A stretch of DNA of 64,000 nt from Diprion similis (GCF_021155765.1 NC_060112.1:5580001-5644000), one strand, 5' to 3'; shown: positions 51,101-62,675, counted from the first letter of the stretch. Notes: generated by a model from the letters alone, not told the origin. Numbers and translations: made by a program.

Positions 51101-52829
51101 TGTATTTCACGAAGTATATATTAACGAAAAACCTGATGCGTTCCTCTTTTTCTGCAGCTTTGAGTAAAACCTGCTCTTTTATTCTCTACGTGTGAGTATG
51201 TTTCAACGATATCTTCCGAGTTCTTCATGCCTGTGTCACCTCTCGAAATAATTTCGGGGACAAAGTTGTCATGATTTTATTTTAGCAAGAATTTTGTTTT
51301 CCATATCCATTTGGGTTTTAAGTTTTATTTGAATGACAACAGCGATTGCTATAACGATTATAGCCTGAAAACTTTCACGCACACATACAGTTGCGTGCAA
51401 AAGTTTCGGGCCAAACTAATCTACACTATATAATGTATAATGAATATAAATATATAATGAAATATATAAAATTCCTTGTATTAAAAGTTGCAGGCCAAGC
51501 AATTAAAACTGTGAATTCCTTGTGTATGTTAACGTTTCTGACTTTAAATTTCTATAATAGTAGAAGCTCGATTTTGTTTACACTTGAATGTCAGCACTAT
51601 CAAGTCAAGGTGTCGAAGCGCACGCATTTACGTATTCGTGAAACTGTTATCAAATGACACCAAGAAAACCAAGTTTCTCGTGATTTACCTTCGATATTAT
51701 CGAGTGGAAAAACAACTGTTAATAATATTATTAAAAACTAAGAAGAAACACACACTTTGGTAGACAAACAAGTACCTAAAAGACACAGAAAAACGACTAG
51801 GCGCGTTGATGAACTTATTAAAAGAAAGGCAGTCGTGGATCCAACGAAAAATGCTGCAATTATGGGACGTGAATTACGTGAGTAAATTAAACGAAGTTGG
51901 TCTTTTTGGATGCGTCGGAGCCAAGAAACCATTGCTTATCGCAAAGAATAAGAAGGCGAGATTACAATTTGCCAAGGAACATGAGAATTGGACTGACGAA
52001 GATTGGAAAAAAGTGTTTTTTCAGACGAAACAAAAATCAATCTTTTTGGAAATGACTGAAAGAGGTACGTTCGATGACCAAAAAATGCTGGATATGATTC
52101 TAGATACCAAATACCGACAGTAAATTGTAAGTTATTCAGTTCGACAATATAATTGATTCAGTTTAAATGGCAATGCTAATTTTTTTTTCGTTTGGCCCGA
52201 AACTTTTGCACGCAACTGTATATGCGGCTCAATATATTGTCTATCTAATTGTCAGCAGTTGGAATAATTAATATTAAAAACAGTTCTACCCATCAGACTA
52301 GCGCGGTCATATCTCACGTGCAACATACTGTATTGAAAATGAGAGTGGTCACCTCAGAGGGAAGGGCAGCATGCTAAGACAATGCTAAATTGTTATTATA
52401 GGCGTGTAATAAATATGGATTCAATAAGGAGAACATGGGTTCGACTATAGGTGACCGAATACATATATGTACTTTAATAAATATAATAATAACGCAAATT
52501 GCACGAAGACTAAAATTATCGCTAACGATTTTAATCGTCAAACGCAGAACTGATTACTCGAGATTACACAGTGCTCTGAAGATATTTCTAATTTTGCCCC
52601 ATTCTGGCTTCTAGGCAAATTTTATAAGCGATCATGCAGCGTACTTTCTCCACCACAAGTGAAGGTAGCTTGACAGCATTGGTAGGTAAAATAACGGTTT
52701 AAATCGTGGGTAAGTTTTAGGCGCGATTACTCACTTAAGGTCATCTTCGATAGCCGCGTTAGCGCCGTTGCACAATAAGAATATGCTGACAGCCAGTACG
52801 GTAACTATCCCAATCGATCCGGTCCCCAT
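48110..52829 (-). CDS. Beta-N-acetylglucosaminidase, GH20 (chitooligosaccharidolytic hexosaminidase)
   Basis: This secreted glycoside hydrolase family 20 enzyme removes terminal GlcNAc from chitooligosaccharides, acting after chitinases in cuticle turnover, or from N-glycans. The six exons are 52829-52735, 50473-50059, 49793-49350, 49260-48752, 48657-48524 and 48342-48110 (609 residues, all phases consistent). Exon 1 encodes a signal peptide (VTVLAVSIFLLCNGANA). Exon 2 encodes the N-terminal GH20b domain, starting with a Cys-containing segment (WSYECKAGNCQK). The catalytic barrel carries ARHGLTTLSQLI, YRGILLDTSRNF, LNTFHWHITDSHSFP and VLPEFDAPAHVGEGW. The catalytic pair is D376-E377 in HMGGDEVN. 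The C-terminal part has GGEATLWSEQTD and RAAAAAERLWS. Length and motifs fit the insect NAG1/Hexo1 group better than fused lobes-type enzymes, though I did not run a phylogeny. The first intron is about 2.26 kb and holds a Tc1-like element. Confidence 0.93.
51388..52218 (+). mobile_element. Tc1/mariner element, internally deleted, in intron 1 of the GH20 gene
   Basis: Perfect 29-bp terminal inverted repeats begin CAGTTGCGTGCAAAAGTTTC (51,388-51,416) and end with the exact reverse complement at 52,190-52,218. Both ends are flanked by TA (51,386-51,387 and 52,219-52,220), the Tc1/mariner target-site duplication. The element is 831 bp, shorter than a full element of about 1.2-1.7 kb. Perfect terminal repeats point to recent insertion or mobilisation in trans. 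It lies antisense to the host gene. Confidence 0.93.
51806..52123 (+). pseudogene. Tc1-type transposase remnant
   Basis: A 105-codon ORF inside the element contains LNEVGLFGCVGAKKPLL and KKARLQFAKEHENWTDEDWK, hallmarks of the middle of Tc1 transposases. The usual Asp-bearing segment after VLWSDES is replaced by VFFQTKQKS, and the remaining catalytic Asp and Glu regions are missing. Upstream, the N-terminal helix-turn-helix region is lost or broken. Not functional. Confidence 0.85.
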
Positions 52830-53550
52830 GATGCTGATAATTCGACTGATCAAAAACTAAAGATCGTTTTCTGTGCTTGTCGCCTCGAGCCGTTTACGCG
52901 CCAGGTTTCAATATCCACTGTAATTCGGCCCGGAGGGGGAACAGCGGCTCCCACTTCTCCCGAGTACGGAATCTTTGTGTTTGAAATGAGTATCGATCTT
53001 ATTTATCTACATACTTGTATGGTTCTTATGTCAAGTCACACAAGACATTTATTTTTCAACTCTGCAGAAAATAGTATTTCTATGTATCTGCATGAGCTTA
53101 AATATCTTATAAGGTTATTTGGTATCTGCATGTGTTCACGTAACACAGTAAAACAGTCAATACACACAAAATTTAGTCACCATTCATGATTCAGTACCTA
53201 AATGTATACACTAATATTCACTGTAAAAAATTCTTTTATTCCAATAACTTTTACATTGTTTTTGATCGTCGTTATTTTGTTCACAACGGATTTGTTATGA
53301 CGCACTATGTTTGGCTTTCCGTTCCCAATTAGTTGCAATGTTAATATTTTAGTCATTGCTATCTCTTTTGGACCAGGTGTACACAATGTATATATATTAT
53401 ATATACAATAATATAAACTCAAATCCGTGCCACCACGCATATTCCGCATTATTTTCTAATCTTTAGGATTACGATTAGGCCGTGTTCGCTTTTCTCTTTA
53501 TTCGCCAACAGAATACGGAAATAACGGTAAATGATTAACGGTTCCCGGTA

Positions 53551-53626
53551 AGCCAGGCATAGAGGCCAGGTATAGAGGCCAGGCATAGAGGCCAGGTATA
53601 GAGGCCAGGTATAGAGGCCAGGTACC
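53551..53626 (+). repeat. 13-bp minisatellite, about six copies
   Basis: Tandem AGGCCAGGTATAG / AGGCCAGGCATAG units starting near 53,551, 53,563, 53,576, 53,589, 53,602 and 53,615, with the last copy diverging to GGTACC. A lone related piece (GCCAGGTATA) follows at about 53,631. Confidence 0.9.
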
Positions 53627-54154
53627 AAAAGCCAGGTATATACAATGGATGTTATTCCACTGAGGCAGGAATTTTGAATCTTGGGCTCAGCAATACCTGT
53701 ACCTGTGGTCTTACATACGTCCAGAATTTTCAAAAAATCAATTTTTTTTTTTTTTACTGATCGTTGTTCTCTATAGTTTTAGGCTTATTTCTGCGGAAGC
53801 CGGTTGCGAAAATTCCCCATAGATCCAGAGTTATGGTATAAAATGTGGCTGTCCCACGAAAGAGGCCAAAACAGCTCGTCGACTGTAAAAAAAATAAACA
53901 AAAACAATTATCTACCGACAAGGAGAGGTAGAAAACGCAGTCGTAATGGTAGATTAAAGGTAAGTTTACAAAACAAATAAAAAAATTCATAAAGTTCTTG
54001 CTTTAGCTGCGCGCGACTTCGAGTAAAAAGCGCTTAAAACTTTGAATGCGTTTTTCTCGAAACTACTTTTTCCGACACGGTCGACATGATAACTCGTACG
54101 GTTTTTAATATTTTTTGATGCGATTTTTTTTTGATATTCGAATAGTTTTCTCTA

Positions 54155-54306
54155 TAGTCTGTCGAGCCGGATTTTTTATATTTTAATTTAAAAATTTTAT
54201 AAAAATAATCGAAGTGTAAAATTTATAACGTAAAACGCATACTTTTTTTTAAACTGCCATAAGTTACTAAATTTTTCGAAATTCATAATTCCGGCTCGAC
54301 AGACTG
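54155..54306. mobile_element. Short TA-flanked MITE, 152 bp
   Basis: The left end is TAGTCTGTCGAGCCGGA and the right end, reverse-complemented, is CAGTCTGTCGAGCCGGA: 16 of 17 bases match. TA dinucleotides flank both ends (54,153-54,154 and 54,307-54,308), as for Tc1/mariner-derived MITEs. The interior is AT-rich and non-coding. Confidence 0.75.
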
Positions 54307-55385
54307 TAACTACAACTTTATTTTACAAGATTTTTTTTTAAATTTGCAGGTCGATTAACATTCACCGGAGATATGATGTCGACCGTGGAGCAACTTTTTT
54401 TTCTTAGAGTTAAATTTCTGTAAGAGAAAAGTTGACGATACGAATTTACACCCAAGTTGAAGCTTTTCCGTGGGGGTAGATCTGTTGCAAGGTCTATAAT
54501 CGCCAAAATCGCCCAAACTTCATATCGACCTATTCAGATCATCCCACGTATTTCATTGGCGCGAGAGGTCCATTTATTTTTCATGCGTCCTGTAATCATT
54601 GAACGGCATCATAAAGCATAAAAAGAACCATGGCTAACTGTTCAGTTAGCCAATAATCCAAGTGCCTAGGGAATATCCTAGCTAGATCTTGGGATCGCAT
54701 CATGGGATAGACTGTATAATAAAATATCGATTATTCGATTGAATTTATTCTTGTTGTTTGGTTTTTTCTTATTCCTTTCTTGTCTTTTTTATTCTTTTAG
54801 TCGGAAAGATTTTTTAATCGTGCGAATAGTGTTCGTTCTTGAATTTTGGCGTTTTAAAATTTTCCAATACTCTTGAGAAGACTCTTGGCGAAAAATTCGA
54901 GTTTTGCATACAACACTTACTAGCCCGAGTCAAGCATAACATACTAAAAAGCTAGGACTCCATGTATACACCGACGCCATTACGCGTGAGGCCCCTGGCG
55001 GATTGCCACTGTACTATGATAATATAATACACTTTATTGCAGGGATGCACGGCCAGTCGGACCACCTCTTATTATCTTATTCTTAGCCGTGCCTGAGACG
55101 CGCGGCCGATATTGCAACGTTATCGCATGGTTATTTCCACTGATATCTCCCACGTTTCGGGCTTCAACATAACCTCCTTCAGTTGTAAATTAAATTCTTT
55201 CTACTAATGCGTATGCGCTATACCACACTTTGGTCGTGTCTTTGTCGCACCAGGACAGTGCTGCAAACGGTGCTCACCCAACACCCTGGGTCGTATTTCT
55301 AGGGTTATCGATCGTGTCAGAATCAATCTTAAGTTTCTGTACACTTTACGTCAGTTCGAATTTTGATGTCAACAGTTGAAATTGG

Positions 55386-55718
55386 ATGACGAGAATCGCT
55401 GATAACGAGAAAGAGTACAATAATCGATTGGTAGCACTGATAATCGTCCTCTTCACGCTTAATTCAGGGGTGTCACGATTGACCTGTGATTTTTTCATCT
55501 TGTTTCTACTCGTTTCACAGGTTTCGTTGACTGAAGATGATCCACGGATAATCAGTCAACGCAGGTCTAGAGCGAGGCCAATGAGATCAGCAAATGGTTT
55601 TCGTACGATTAAGAATAGAGTAATGACTAATAACAAGAGACTTAATAAAGAACTAAAAGGACACCAAAAGTATAGAGTACAAGAAGCGTGTTCCGATTAT
55701 CTGCTCCAAAAGGAGTAA
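55386..55718 (+). CDS. Hypothetical small basic protein (possible two-exon gene)
   Basis: The ORF runs 110 codons unspliced. A good acceptor (TTTCTACTCGTTTCACAG, ending 55,520) and a donor at 55,431 define a possible 90-base intron. Because 90 is a multiple of three, both forms stay in frame. Unspliced, the protein has a hydrophobic segment (LVALIIVLFTLNSGVS) near the N terminus and might be membrane-bound or secreted. Spliced, it is an 80-residue, strongly basic soluble protein (TEDDPRIISQRRSRARPMRS, then NKRLNKELKGHQKYRVQEAC). I recognise no family. It may equally be a terminal exon of a larger gene or chance. Confidence 0.35.
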   Translation: MTRIADNEKEYNNRLVALIIVLFTLNSGVSRLTCDFFILFLLVSQVSLTEDDPRIISQRRSRARPMRSANGFRTIKNRVMTNNKRLNKELKGHQKYRVQEACSDYLLQKE

Positions 55719-55750
55719 ATATAGAATGTGATGTATTGTCAATTGTATCT

Positions 55751-55788
55751 GCATCATCATCAATCATCAATCATCATCGTCGTCATCA
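55751..55788 (+). repeat. Imperfect CAT/ATC microsatellite
   Basis: Interrupted CATCATCAT/CAATCATC/CGTCGTCATCA run just after the small ORF. Confidence 0.7.
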
Positions 55789-56834
55789 ATGACTAAAAGA
55801 CTGAACACTAACAAATGGTGTAAAAAGTTCACAGCCACGACGTAACGATCATGTGATTAGTAAATAACTATCTCGATTTATCTTTCCTCTGCTATTGTTT
55901 TTACACTAACATACATAGATATTGTCATGAGTGGTTGTCGATCGTGTCACCCTCAGCAAAACGAAAATAGCGCGGATGAGTGCGCGTCACCTCCGTCTGT
56001 GCGTTGAAAGCATAGTCGAAAGACGGGATTGTTTACAGCTGCTGCTTCATTTCCCCCTCTTTCAACAATCTCACCGTCGACCTCTTCCGCCTTCACCGCC
56101 TCCGCCACGAACATCGTGTTCAGTCCAGTCCGTCCAGTCCCAATTCAGCTGTTCAGTCTTGTTATTGGAACGTTGCGGTGTTCAAGCATCGAGTTACCGT
56201 TCCGTGCAACAAAATTTCTATACGTACGGCTTCGCGGTGGGCTATGGCTGCGTCTTGAAGAAAATTCCCACAATGTAAATGCCACGCATAATGGACGATA
56301 GTGGTCGCTGCGCTTTCAATAACAAAAATCGTGGCCCAATGACACGCGGGTGTTATTTTTTACGTCTATGAATACAATTGTAAATAACACCAGCCGCCTG
56401 ATACCCTACATATTGATGAGACACACACGCATACATACGTAACCCGCGTTGTACGTGTGATGCGAGAAAAAGCAACTGGGCGCTATTGATAACCAAGGTT
56501 CAACTTTCCATCGATGGACAATCAGGCCGCCGCAACGTGGTCGAATGGGTCAACGCCGACGGAAGCCACGAATTAACCTAACGAACCGGAGAGGTAAACA
56601 ATCACGCTAATCTCGAACCCGCGATCATCATTAATTCGATTATCACGCCATTTTTAACCTCAATTTCGATAACTTTATACCACTCATATCTAACCAAAGT
56701 TTAATTTGTACGGACATAAACAATAAAACAGCTTTCTTCATCACTCGTAAAACTAAAGTCTTATTTGTATTTGTATACATTGTAGCATGTATACACGATA
56801 ACTACTTCCTTCGCTTCGCAGGATTCTGTCGATC

Positions 56835-57491
56835 ATGAACGCGAGGACGCAACTTTTTGAGCTCAGCATGGAGGGGCGTCAGGTGGACGAAGCAGTGGCT
56901 GGAATATTCCATAGTGTCCTGTTCCACAGGAGTTTAGGAAAATTCAAATACAAACAAGAAGGAAGCTACTCGGTTGGGACGGTTGGTTATCAGGACGTCG
57001 ATTGTGATTTTATAGACTTTACGTACGTCTGTTGTTCGTCAGTGCTTCTTGACCAAACTTTGAAACGAGAAATATCCGGCTTCTCAGAGGCACTCAGGTC
57101 TAACGACGGACCTGGGTCGGGACAGATATCTCTAGAATTTTTTCAGAAGAAAAAAAATCGCTGGCCGTTTCAGCCCGAGTGTATACCCTGGGAGGTATGG
57201 ACAGTCAGACTGGAGCTGATAAAGCTAGTCACCGAACACGAGAGGCAAATATGTAGGGAGAAAGTTGGCGACCTACTTACGGACAAAATATTGTACATAA
57301 CCGAAGTTATGAATCGACATGATTACCTACCAAAAACGCCTAATCAGGCTGAGCTAGACCTCATATTCGACACCTCATATCCGGACATCCAACCATACTT
57401 ATTTAAGTTATCGTTCACCACATCTGGACCTTCTAGTACGACAATGGGTAACACTATGAAAAAATTAATCAAAGAGACATTGTCCATATAA
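56835..57491 (+). CDS. ATG101: Autophagy-related protein 101
   Basis: ATG101 is the HORMA-domain partner that stabilises ATG13 in the ULK1 initiation complex of autophagy. The coding region is one intron-free exon of 218 residues, the same size as the human protein. Conserved blocks are MEGRQVDEAVAGIFHSVLFH, GSYSVGTVGYQDVDCDFIDF, QKKKNRWPFQPECIPWEVWT, ERQICREKVGDLL, EVMNRHDYLPKTP and YPDIQPYLFKLSF. The WF finger that recruits downstream factors is intact (W110, F112). An AG acceptor just before GATTCTGTCG (about 56,820) shows that the 5' UTR is spliced, so the promoter is further upstream, perhaps around 56,000. Confidence 0.97.
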   Translation: MNARTQLFELSMEGRQVDEAVAGIFHSVLFHRSLGKFKYKQEGSYSVGTVGYQDVDCDFIDFTYVCCSSVLLDQTLKREISGFSEALRSNDGPGSGQISLEFFQKKKNRWPFQPECIPWEVWTVRLELIKLVTEHERQICREKVGDLLTDKILYITEVMNRHDYLPKTPNQAELDLIFDTSYPDIQPYLFKLSFTTSGPSSTTMGNTMKKLIKETLSI

Positions 57492-60032
57492 TAATAGTTC
57501 ACGATCTTATGCAACATTTTTTCTATTCGACTTTGGCAGTGGATTGGGGAATCAAATTCATAGATATAAAACTGGTGTGATTGTTACGCCTCGGTCTCCG
57601 GCAAAACAATCGTTGAATGGCCAAACCGAGCAGACGAACTGTATGAAATTGAGGTTTAAGCTCTTTATTCTAAGTACGTATTGATGAACTCTAGTTATGG
57701 TTAATATTGGAAATAAATTTAGGTTGTTTCTTTTGTGTTCTTTTTTTCACTAATATTAAGATTAAATGAGAAAATGTGGCAGGTGGCATAATGCAGCTGA
57801 TCGTGATACAGCTTGTACCTACGTATAACTTGGTGTTTTATCAAACAGTACGAGAAGAATTGTAATGGAAAGGTCAATTTATAATTTATGTAATATAACG
57901 TAAAATTATTATTACTATATCGTCTAGTAGATAATATTAATGATATATTAAAATTACAAATGAGATTTTGAATAAGCACTTTTAAGTTTAGTGGGAATGT
58001 CATTTTTTACGTCATTTTTCCGTTTGCGATTTTCATCGAAAAAAGAAAATCTCCCCGGCCTCTGCTCTCTTTTTTTTTTTTAATTTAACAGTCATTTTCA
58101 AAGATTGTTATAACAGTTTGCGAGACCAGCTAAGCAGGGAGATTTTTTTTAAACAACGTGACTACTGCTTGTGGAATTATTATTATTTATAAATATAGTA
58201 GATTATAAAGAAACATAACAAATTAAACTTTAAGTCAAATGTCTCAACCCTATGTCGAAAGAAAAGAAGATGCACTAATGTTCTCGCAGTTGATATTGCT
58301 ATTATATTAATTTAATTTCCTTGTCTGTGAATCAATCGTGCGTGCAATATATTAACACTGTGTACGACCGGAAAACTATTATTATAGACAAGCGAAGATA
58401 TATTATTTATTTCGTGTTGTCTCCTTTATGGCCTGCTCTTGTTGCTCGAAAAAGCCTGGTGATAGGCTTAAACACTTTTATTAATGTAGCTACTCAATAC
58501 TATATTGATAACAGAATAGATGCTAGCATATAATAGTAACTGATTTAGGTAATATACAAATTTTTTTCGCCAATAGTGATCCATTCGTAATTTAAACGGC
58601 CCTCGCAACCTGTATATGTGTAAAAGTATTCTGTTTTTCATTTTCAACTTTGTTCCTTCTCAACTTTGGGAGGAAACAATTAAGACCGTAAAATTTACAC
58701 TTGACAATGATTTTAAAACTTGTTAAATAACAGCAGTTTTAATGTGAGAGAAAACTAGGCTCGTTTTTAGGCTGTCTCTCTTCTCTTTCTCGTTTCTTTA
58801 ATTTACAACGGGTACATGTGAGAATATGTTTGAAAAGAAGAAAGGAAAAACATGTATCCGCCTTGTAAAAGATATCATTTGGAATATGAAGAAAAACTAA
58901 CGAAATAAATTGAGGACAGATTATTCTTAACAAAAGCTTATACTTTCTTTTGTACTCGTATATTTCCCTCCATCCCACGTCATCTTCAATTTTCGAATTT
59001 TGACAATCCGAACTTCTCTTCTACCTCTTGAGAGTCAGATCTTCAAAGTCCGGAAAACCCAATTATACATGCACAGAATCTATTCAGAATCACAACATTT
59101 AGAATATGAAGGCTATGCATGTAAAGCCTACAAAGAAGTAATGCACTTTTCAATCCTTACATTCCTGTCCAGTTTTTCCACATTATTTTATATTTTCCTG
59201 CTCCCAATAGTTCGTTGTCATCTGTCTGTGAGTATAAAATCTCTGATATTAATATAAGCTATTGTATTTTGTAAGATATAAGAAAAAAAAAGCGAAGTTT
59301 TTAAATTTGAAAATATAAATGTCAGAAACTGATTCCATCCAGAATGATTGATTGCTGCTTCTGTTCAACCTATAAGCAACTTGTTATTTTACACGCCTTT
59401 TATTAGCCAATTTACGATGTAACGATCATACATTGTATACATCAGCGGTTTTATTGTAAATTAGCAAACAGTAAGAGTTCTATTATTCTAATAATGACAT
59501 CATCCGTATTTCAAGGGTCGCAAATAGAATTATAAATAAAATCAGCTTGTCTAACATGGCCTTGTTCAATTGGCAAAAAAAACGTGACCCTGACAATCCA
59601 TGTCGATAGATTTTATCGTAGTATTTATTGCCATATGTATAGGAACGTGATAGACAACTGTGAAATATATAGACTTTTCTTTTTTGATTGCAAACCAATA
59701 TAATCCGGCAATTCAAGCGCGACCTAAATCTTCAATTTCGTTCACTAATGACGAGGAGTTTCGGCAGTTATCTCGAATTTTTGATAAAATGTGGTGAAAA
59801 GGAAAATTTGCTCTGTAATTTCACTGCACGAGCCATTTTGCAATACACAATTTTGTTCATGGACTTATTTCCTTTTTTGTTCCATGAATTTGCCGATTGA
59901 CAGAATTTGAACCCGTAAACTTTCGGTCGTGCCGTTAGGTAGGGCAAGTGTTGCCGCCGGAGTTCACCGGAAGCTGTCGAGTATCGAAGTAATCGCATAC
60001 CAGCCATGCGCGATGTGGACGCCAGAACGCAT
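57492..60032. other. ATG101 3' UTR and intergenic region to RpL5
   Basis: An AATAAA at 57,712-57,717 may end the ATG101 transcript. The next 2.3 kb is AT-rich with scattered 60-97 codon ORFs of low complexity. I see no gene, RNA gene or repeat family here. Confidence 0.4.
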
Positions 60033-60041
60033 CTCTTTTCT
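60033..60041 (+). promoter_or_regulatory. Pyrimidine-rich TOP/TCT-type initiator of RpL5
   Basis: CTCTTTTCT about 70 bases before the ATG fits the terminal oligopyrimidine start of ribosomal protein mRNAs (TCT initiator in insects). The exact start site is inferred. Confidence 0.45.
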
Positions 60042-60108
60042 ACGTGGGCCGTGCACGTCACGGTCGTTGCGGAACACCGTCGGTGCGTCTTCGTGATCGT
60101 GAATCAAA

Positions 60109-62554
60109 ATGGTGAGTCATAAAACTGTACAATATTATGAAAAATAGTAAATCGAAAATATATCCCAACGTAATAAACGTATATAAACCTGATTGCTGTT
60201 AGGATGCATAAAATATTATCGGATGCAATCCAGCACCGAACACACCAACGTGCTTTGCGACAATGGCGGCATCGAACGTTTGCAGACGGCTACCCTTGCC
60301 GAATTCATATTGACATATTGTTGATCGTTTCAGCATTTCTGGCCATGCTAATACCAGTCCAATATACCATATAATTTCCGACCTTTCGTTTCATGGCAAA
60401 AAAACTTTAATTCCCGAAGTAATAAAAATCCGTGTTGGTTAGGTGAGGGCGACGTCTGTTCGCTCCCAAATGCTTCTCAGAGTTTTATTGGATTTTATTT
60501 CATTCTACATTGTGCGAATTTTAAGATTATCGTTTCGTTAATATTCTTTTCAGGGGTTCGTTAAGGTGGTCAAGAACAAGCAATACTTCAAGCGGTATCA
60601 AGTTAAGTTCAAGAGGCGTCGCGAGGGTAAGACCGATTACTATGCTCGTAAACGGCTTACCGTTCAGGACAAGAACAAATACAACACCCCCAAGTATAGG
60701 CTGATTGTCCGCCTTTCGAACAAAGACATCACTTGTCAAGTAAGCATTGCATCAGTTTAACACTGTATTTACCGCTCTAAATATTACATTTAAACCAAGC
60801 AGAATTGAACTTTGCCTCTATTTCTATTTACATGATGAACCACTCAGCTCGCTATGATACAGAACTGAAGAAAACACAATTGTTCCCTAATTATCAATGG
60901 TCTGACTCAGTCATTGAGATCGATCATGAATTGCACACAATTACCGTACCATATTAACACTTATTTTTCATACATTCCAGGTAGCTTACTCTCGCATTGA
61001 AGGAGACAAAATTGTCTGTGCAGCTTATAGTCATGAGCTTCCCAAGTACGGAGTCAAGGTTGGTTTGACCAACTATGCATCTGCGTACTGCACAGGACTT
61101 CTTCTAGCTAGAAGGGTAAGCAATGTTATCTATACCCAATTACTTCCAAACTCTAGATATTCTAATATTGGGCTGATATACTCACCAAATGATGATCCAC
61201 TCAGCTCGCTTTGATACATAACTGAAGAAAAATCAATTGTTCCCTAAAACTATATTATCTGAATGGTGTATTGTAAACCAAACAATGCTGTTCATGGTCC
61301 TACGAAATGTATTGAATAATCCATTGCTGTTGTTATAGCTTCTGAAAAAGTTGGGCCTGGATAACCTGTATGCCGGTACAACTGACGTTAATGGTGACGA
61401 ATACAACGTTGAGGAATTAGATGATGGTCCAGGTGCTTTCCGGTGCTACTTGGATACAGGGCTCATGCGCACGACAACTGGCGCTCGAGTTTTTGGAGCT
61501 ATGAAAGGGGCTGTAGATGGAGGCCTGAATATCCCCCACAGGTACAAACCATGTATTGTATTATGAACTTTGAAACCTGTAAACTTGATAGTAATGCTGT
61601 TTTAATATAATTGAGAGTTTGCAAAAGAGGGATAAGCTATATAATATCAAAGTTTAGTTTGCATATATTGTTATTGCATAATTTTATATTATACAGAGTA
61701 CAACCAATCTTGAAATTACTTTCTAGTGATGATTTCTTGACACATGCGCGTCATCTGAACCACCACAAAGCGTAAGCCTTTTAACGTGTTTTACGTTGAT
61801 TGGACGAAACTTTGTACCGGTATCAAAAGATTATAAAGTGTCTCTGATTCTCTGAAAATTTATAGCTGAGTTCTCCCAGCGTTTTCAATATGTGTTGATA
61901 CAGTATTTCATGCTGTTCACAGCACAAAACGGTTCCCTGGATACGATAATGAAGCCAAATCCTTCAACGCTGATGTCCACCGGCAGCATATATTCGCTCA
62001 ACACGTAGCAAACTACATGCGCACGCTAGAGGGTGAGGACGAGGAAGCTTTTAATCGCCAATTCTCCCAGTACATCAAAAACGGCATTACTGCCGACAGT
62101 GTAAGTTCTTAATTTGATAATAATTGAATGTTTCATTTTTCATGCCATCTTACCTTACGGAACTACGTCCAACTTGAATTACCGCTTGAAGCTTATTAAA
62201 TTTCTGTGGTGTCGCAGTTGGACAACAGCAATTCGCTGGTTAATTATTTGAATGCGTTCAGTTTGAACCATTTATCAAGTAACCTTTGTAACAGGATCAC
62301 TACCGTCGTGAATCCGCGCATTGTTGTGTATGATCGCGTTGAATAATTTCGTTTTCTCCCAACAGATCGAAACCATCTACAAAAAGGCCCACGAAGCTAT
62401 CAGAGCCAACCCTGTGCACACGGTAGTGAAGAAGGACAAACAACCAGTTAAGAAACGCTGGAACCGCTTGCGTCTCACGCGTTCGGAACGGAAGAACCGT
62501 ATCGCCCAGAAAAAGGCTTCTTTCCTTAAGAAATTGGAAGAAACTGAAGCTTAA
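60109..62554 (+). CDS. RpL5: 60S ribosomal protein L5 (uL18)
   Basis: RpL5 binds 5S rRNA with RpL11 in the 5S RNP of the large ribosomal subunit. Six coding exons: 60109-60111 (ATG alone, followed directly by GTGAGT), 60554-60739, 60981-61115, 61339-61541, 61923-62100 and 62366-62554. They encode 297 residues, equal to the human protein. Blocks include [80 protein letters not shown] and the basic tail [20 protein letters not shown]. An ATG-only first exon is typical of ribosomal protein genes. Introns 2 and 3 carry a pair of related box C/D snoRNA candidates. AATAAA at 62,676-62,681 is the likely poly(A) signal. Confidence 0.98.
60832..60905 (+). ncRNA. Candidate box C/D snoRNA in RpL5 intron 2
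   Basis: C box ATGATGA (60,832-60,838), internal CTGA (possible D', 60,865-60,868) and CTGA D box (60,902-60,905) span 74 bases, a normal box C/D size. The stretch before D' (CACTCAGCTCGCTATGATAC) is shared with a sister copy in the next intron. No good terminal stem is visible. Confidence 0.55.
61189..61262 (+). ncRNA. Candidate box C/D snoRNA in RpL5 intron 3 (sister copy)
   Basis: C box ATGATGA (61,189-61,195), internal CTGA (61,222-61,225) and D box CTGA (61,259-61,262) again span exactly 74 bases. The region CCACTCAGCTCGCT-TGATACA-AACTGAAGAAAA and CAATTGTTCCCTAA are shared with the intron 2 copy, while surrounding intron sequence is not. CACC before the C box can pair with GGTG after the D box, a terminal stem as in intronic snoRNAs. 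Confidence 0.6.
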
Positions 62555-62675
62555 CTTCGTTCTGTTACTCGGCGCCGACTCGCTGTTCCTTTCAATCTTC
62601 ATTCAAGCAGACTTCTGTAAACTCAAGTTCTCAGAATGTAATTTATGTCTGTCACTGGCGATGATTCGGCAATGT

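Larger units (their letters stand above)
52830..55385. other. Intergenic region right of the GH20 gene
   Basis: It contains the GH20 promoter, a 13-bp minisatellite and a small TA-flanked inverted-repeat element (both listed separately). A possible minus-strand exon at 53,754-53,884 (acceptor-like TTTTTTACAG, then 42 open codons) and a strong plus-strand donor-like GTAAGT at about 53,958 have no clear partners. Otherwise AT-rich, with no recognised gene. Confidence 0.35.

Noticed and set aside
59768-60061. 97-codon minus ORF upstream of RpL5
   Set aside because: It overlaps the RpL5 promoter and 5' UTR region and has no recognisable sequence or splice support.
61726-61758. Third box C/D candidate in RpL5 intron 4 (GTGATGA, then CTGA)
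   Set aside because: No D box at normal distance; the next CTGA is about 120 bases from the C box and there is no similarity to the other two copies.
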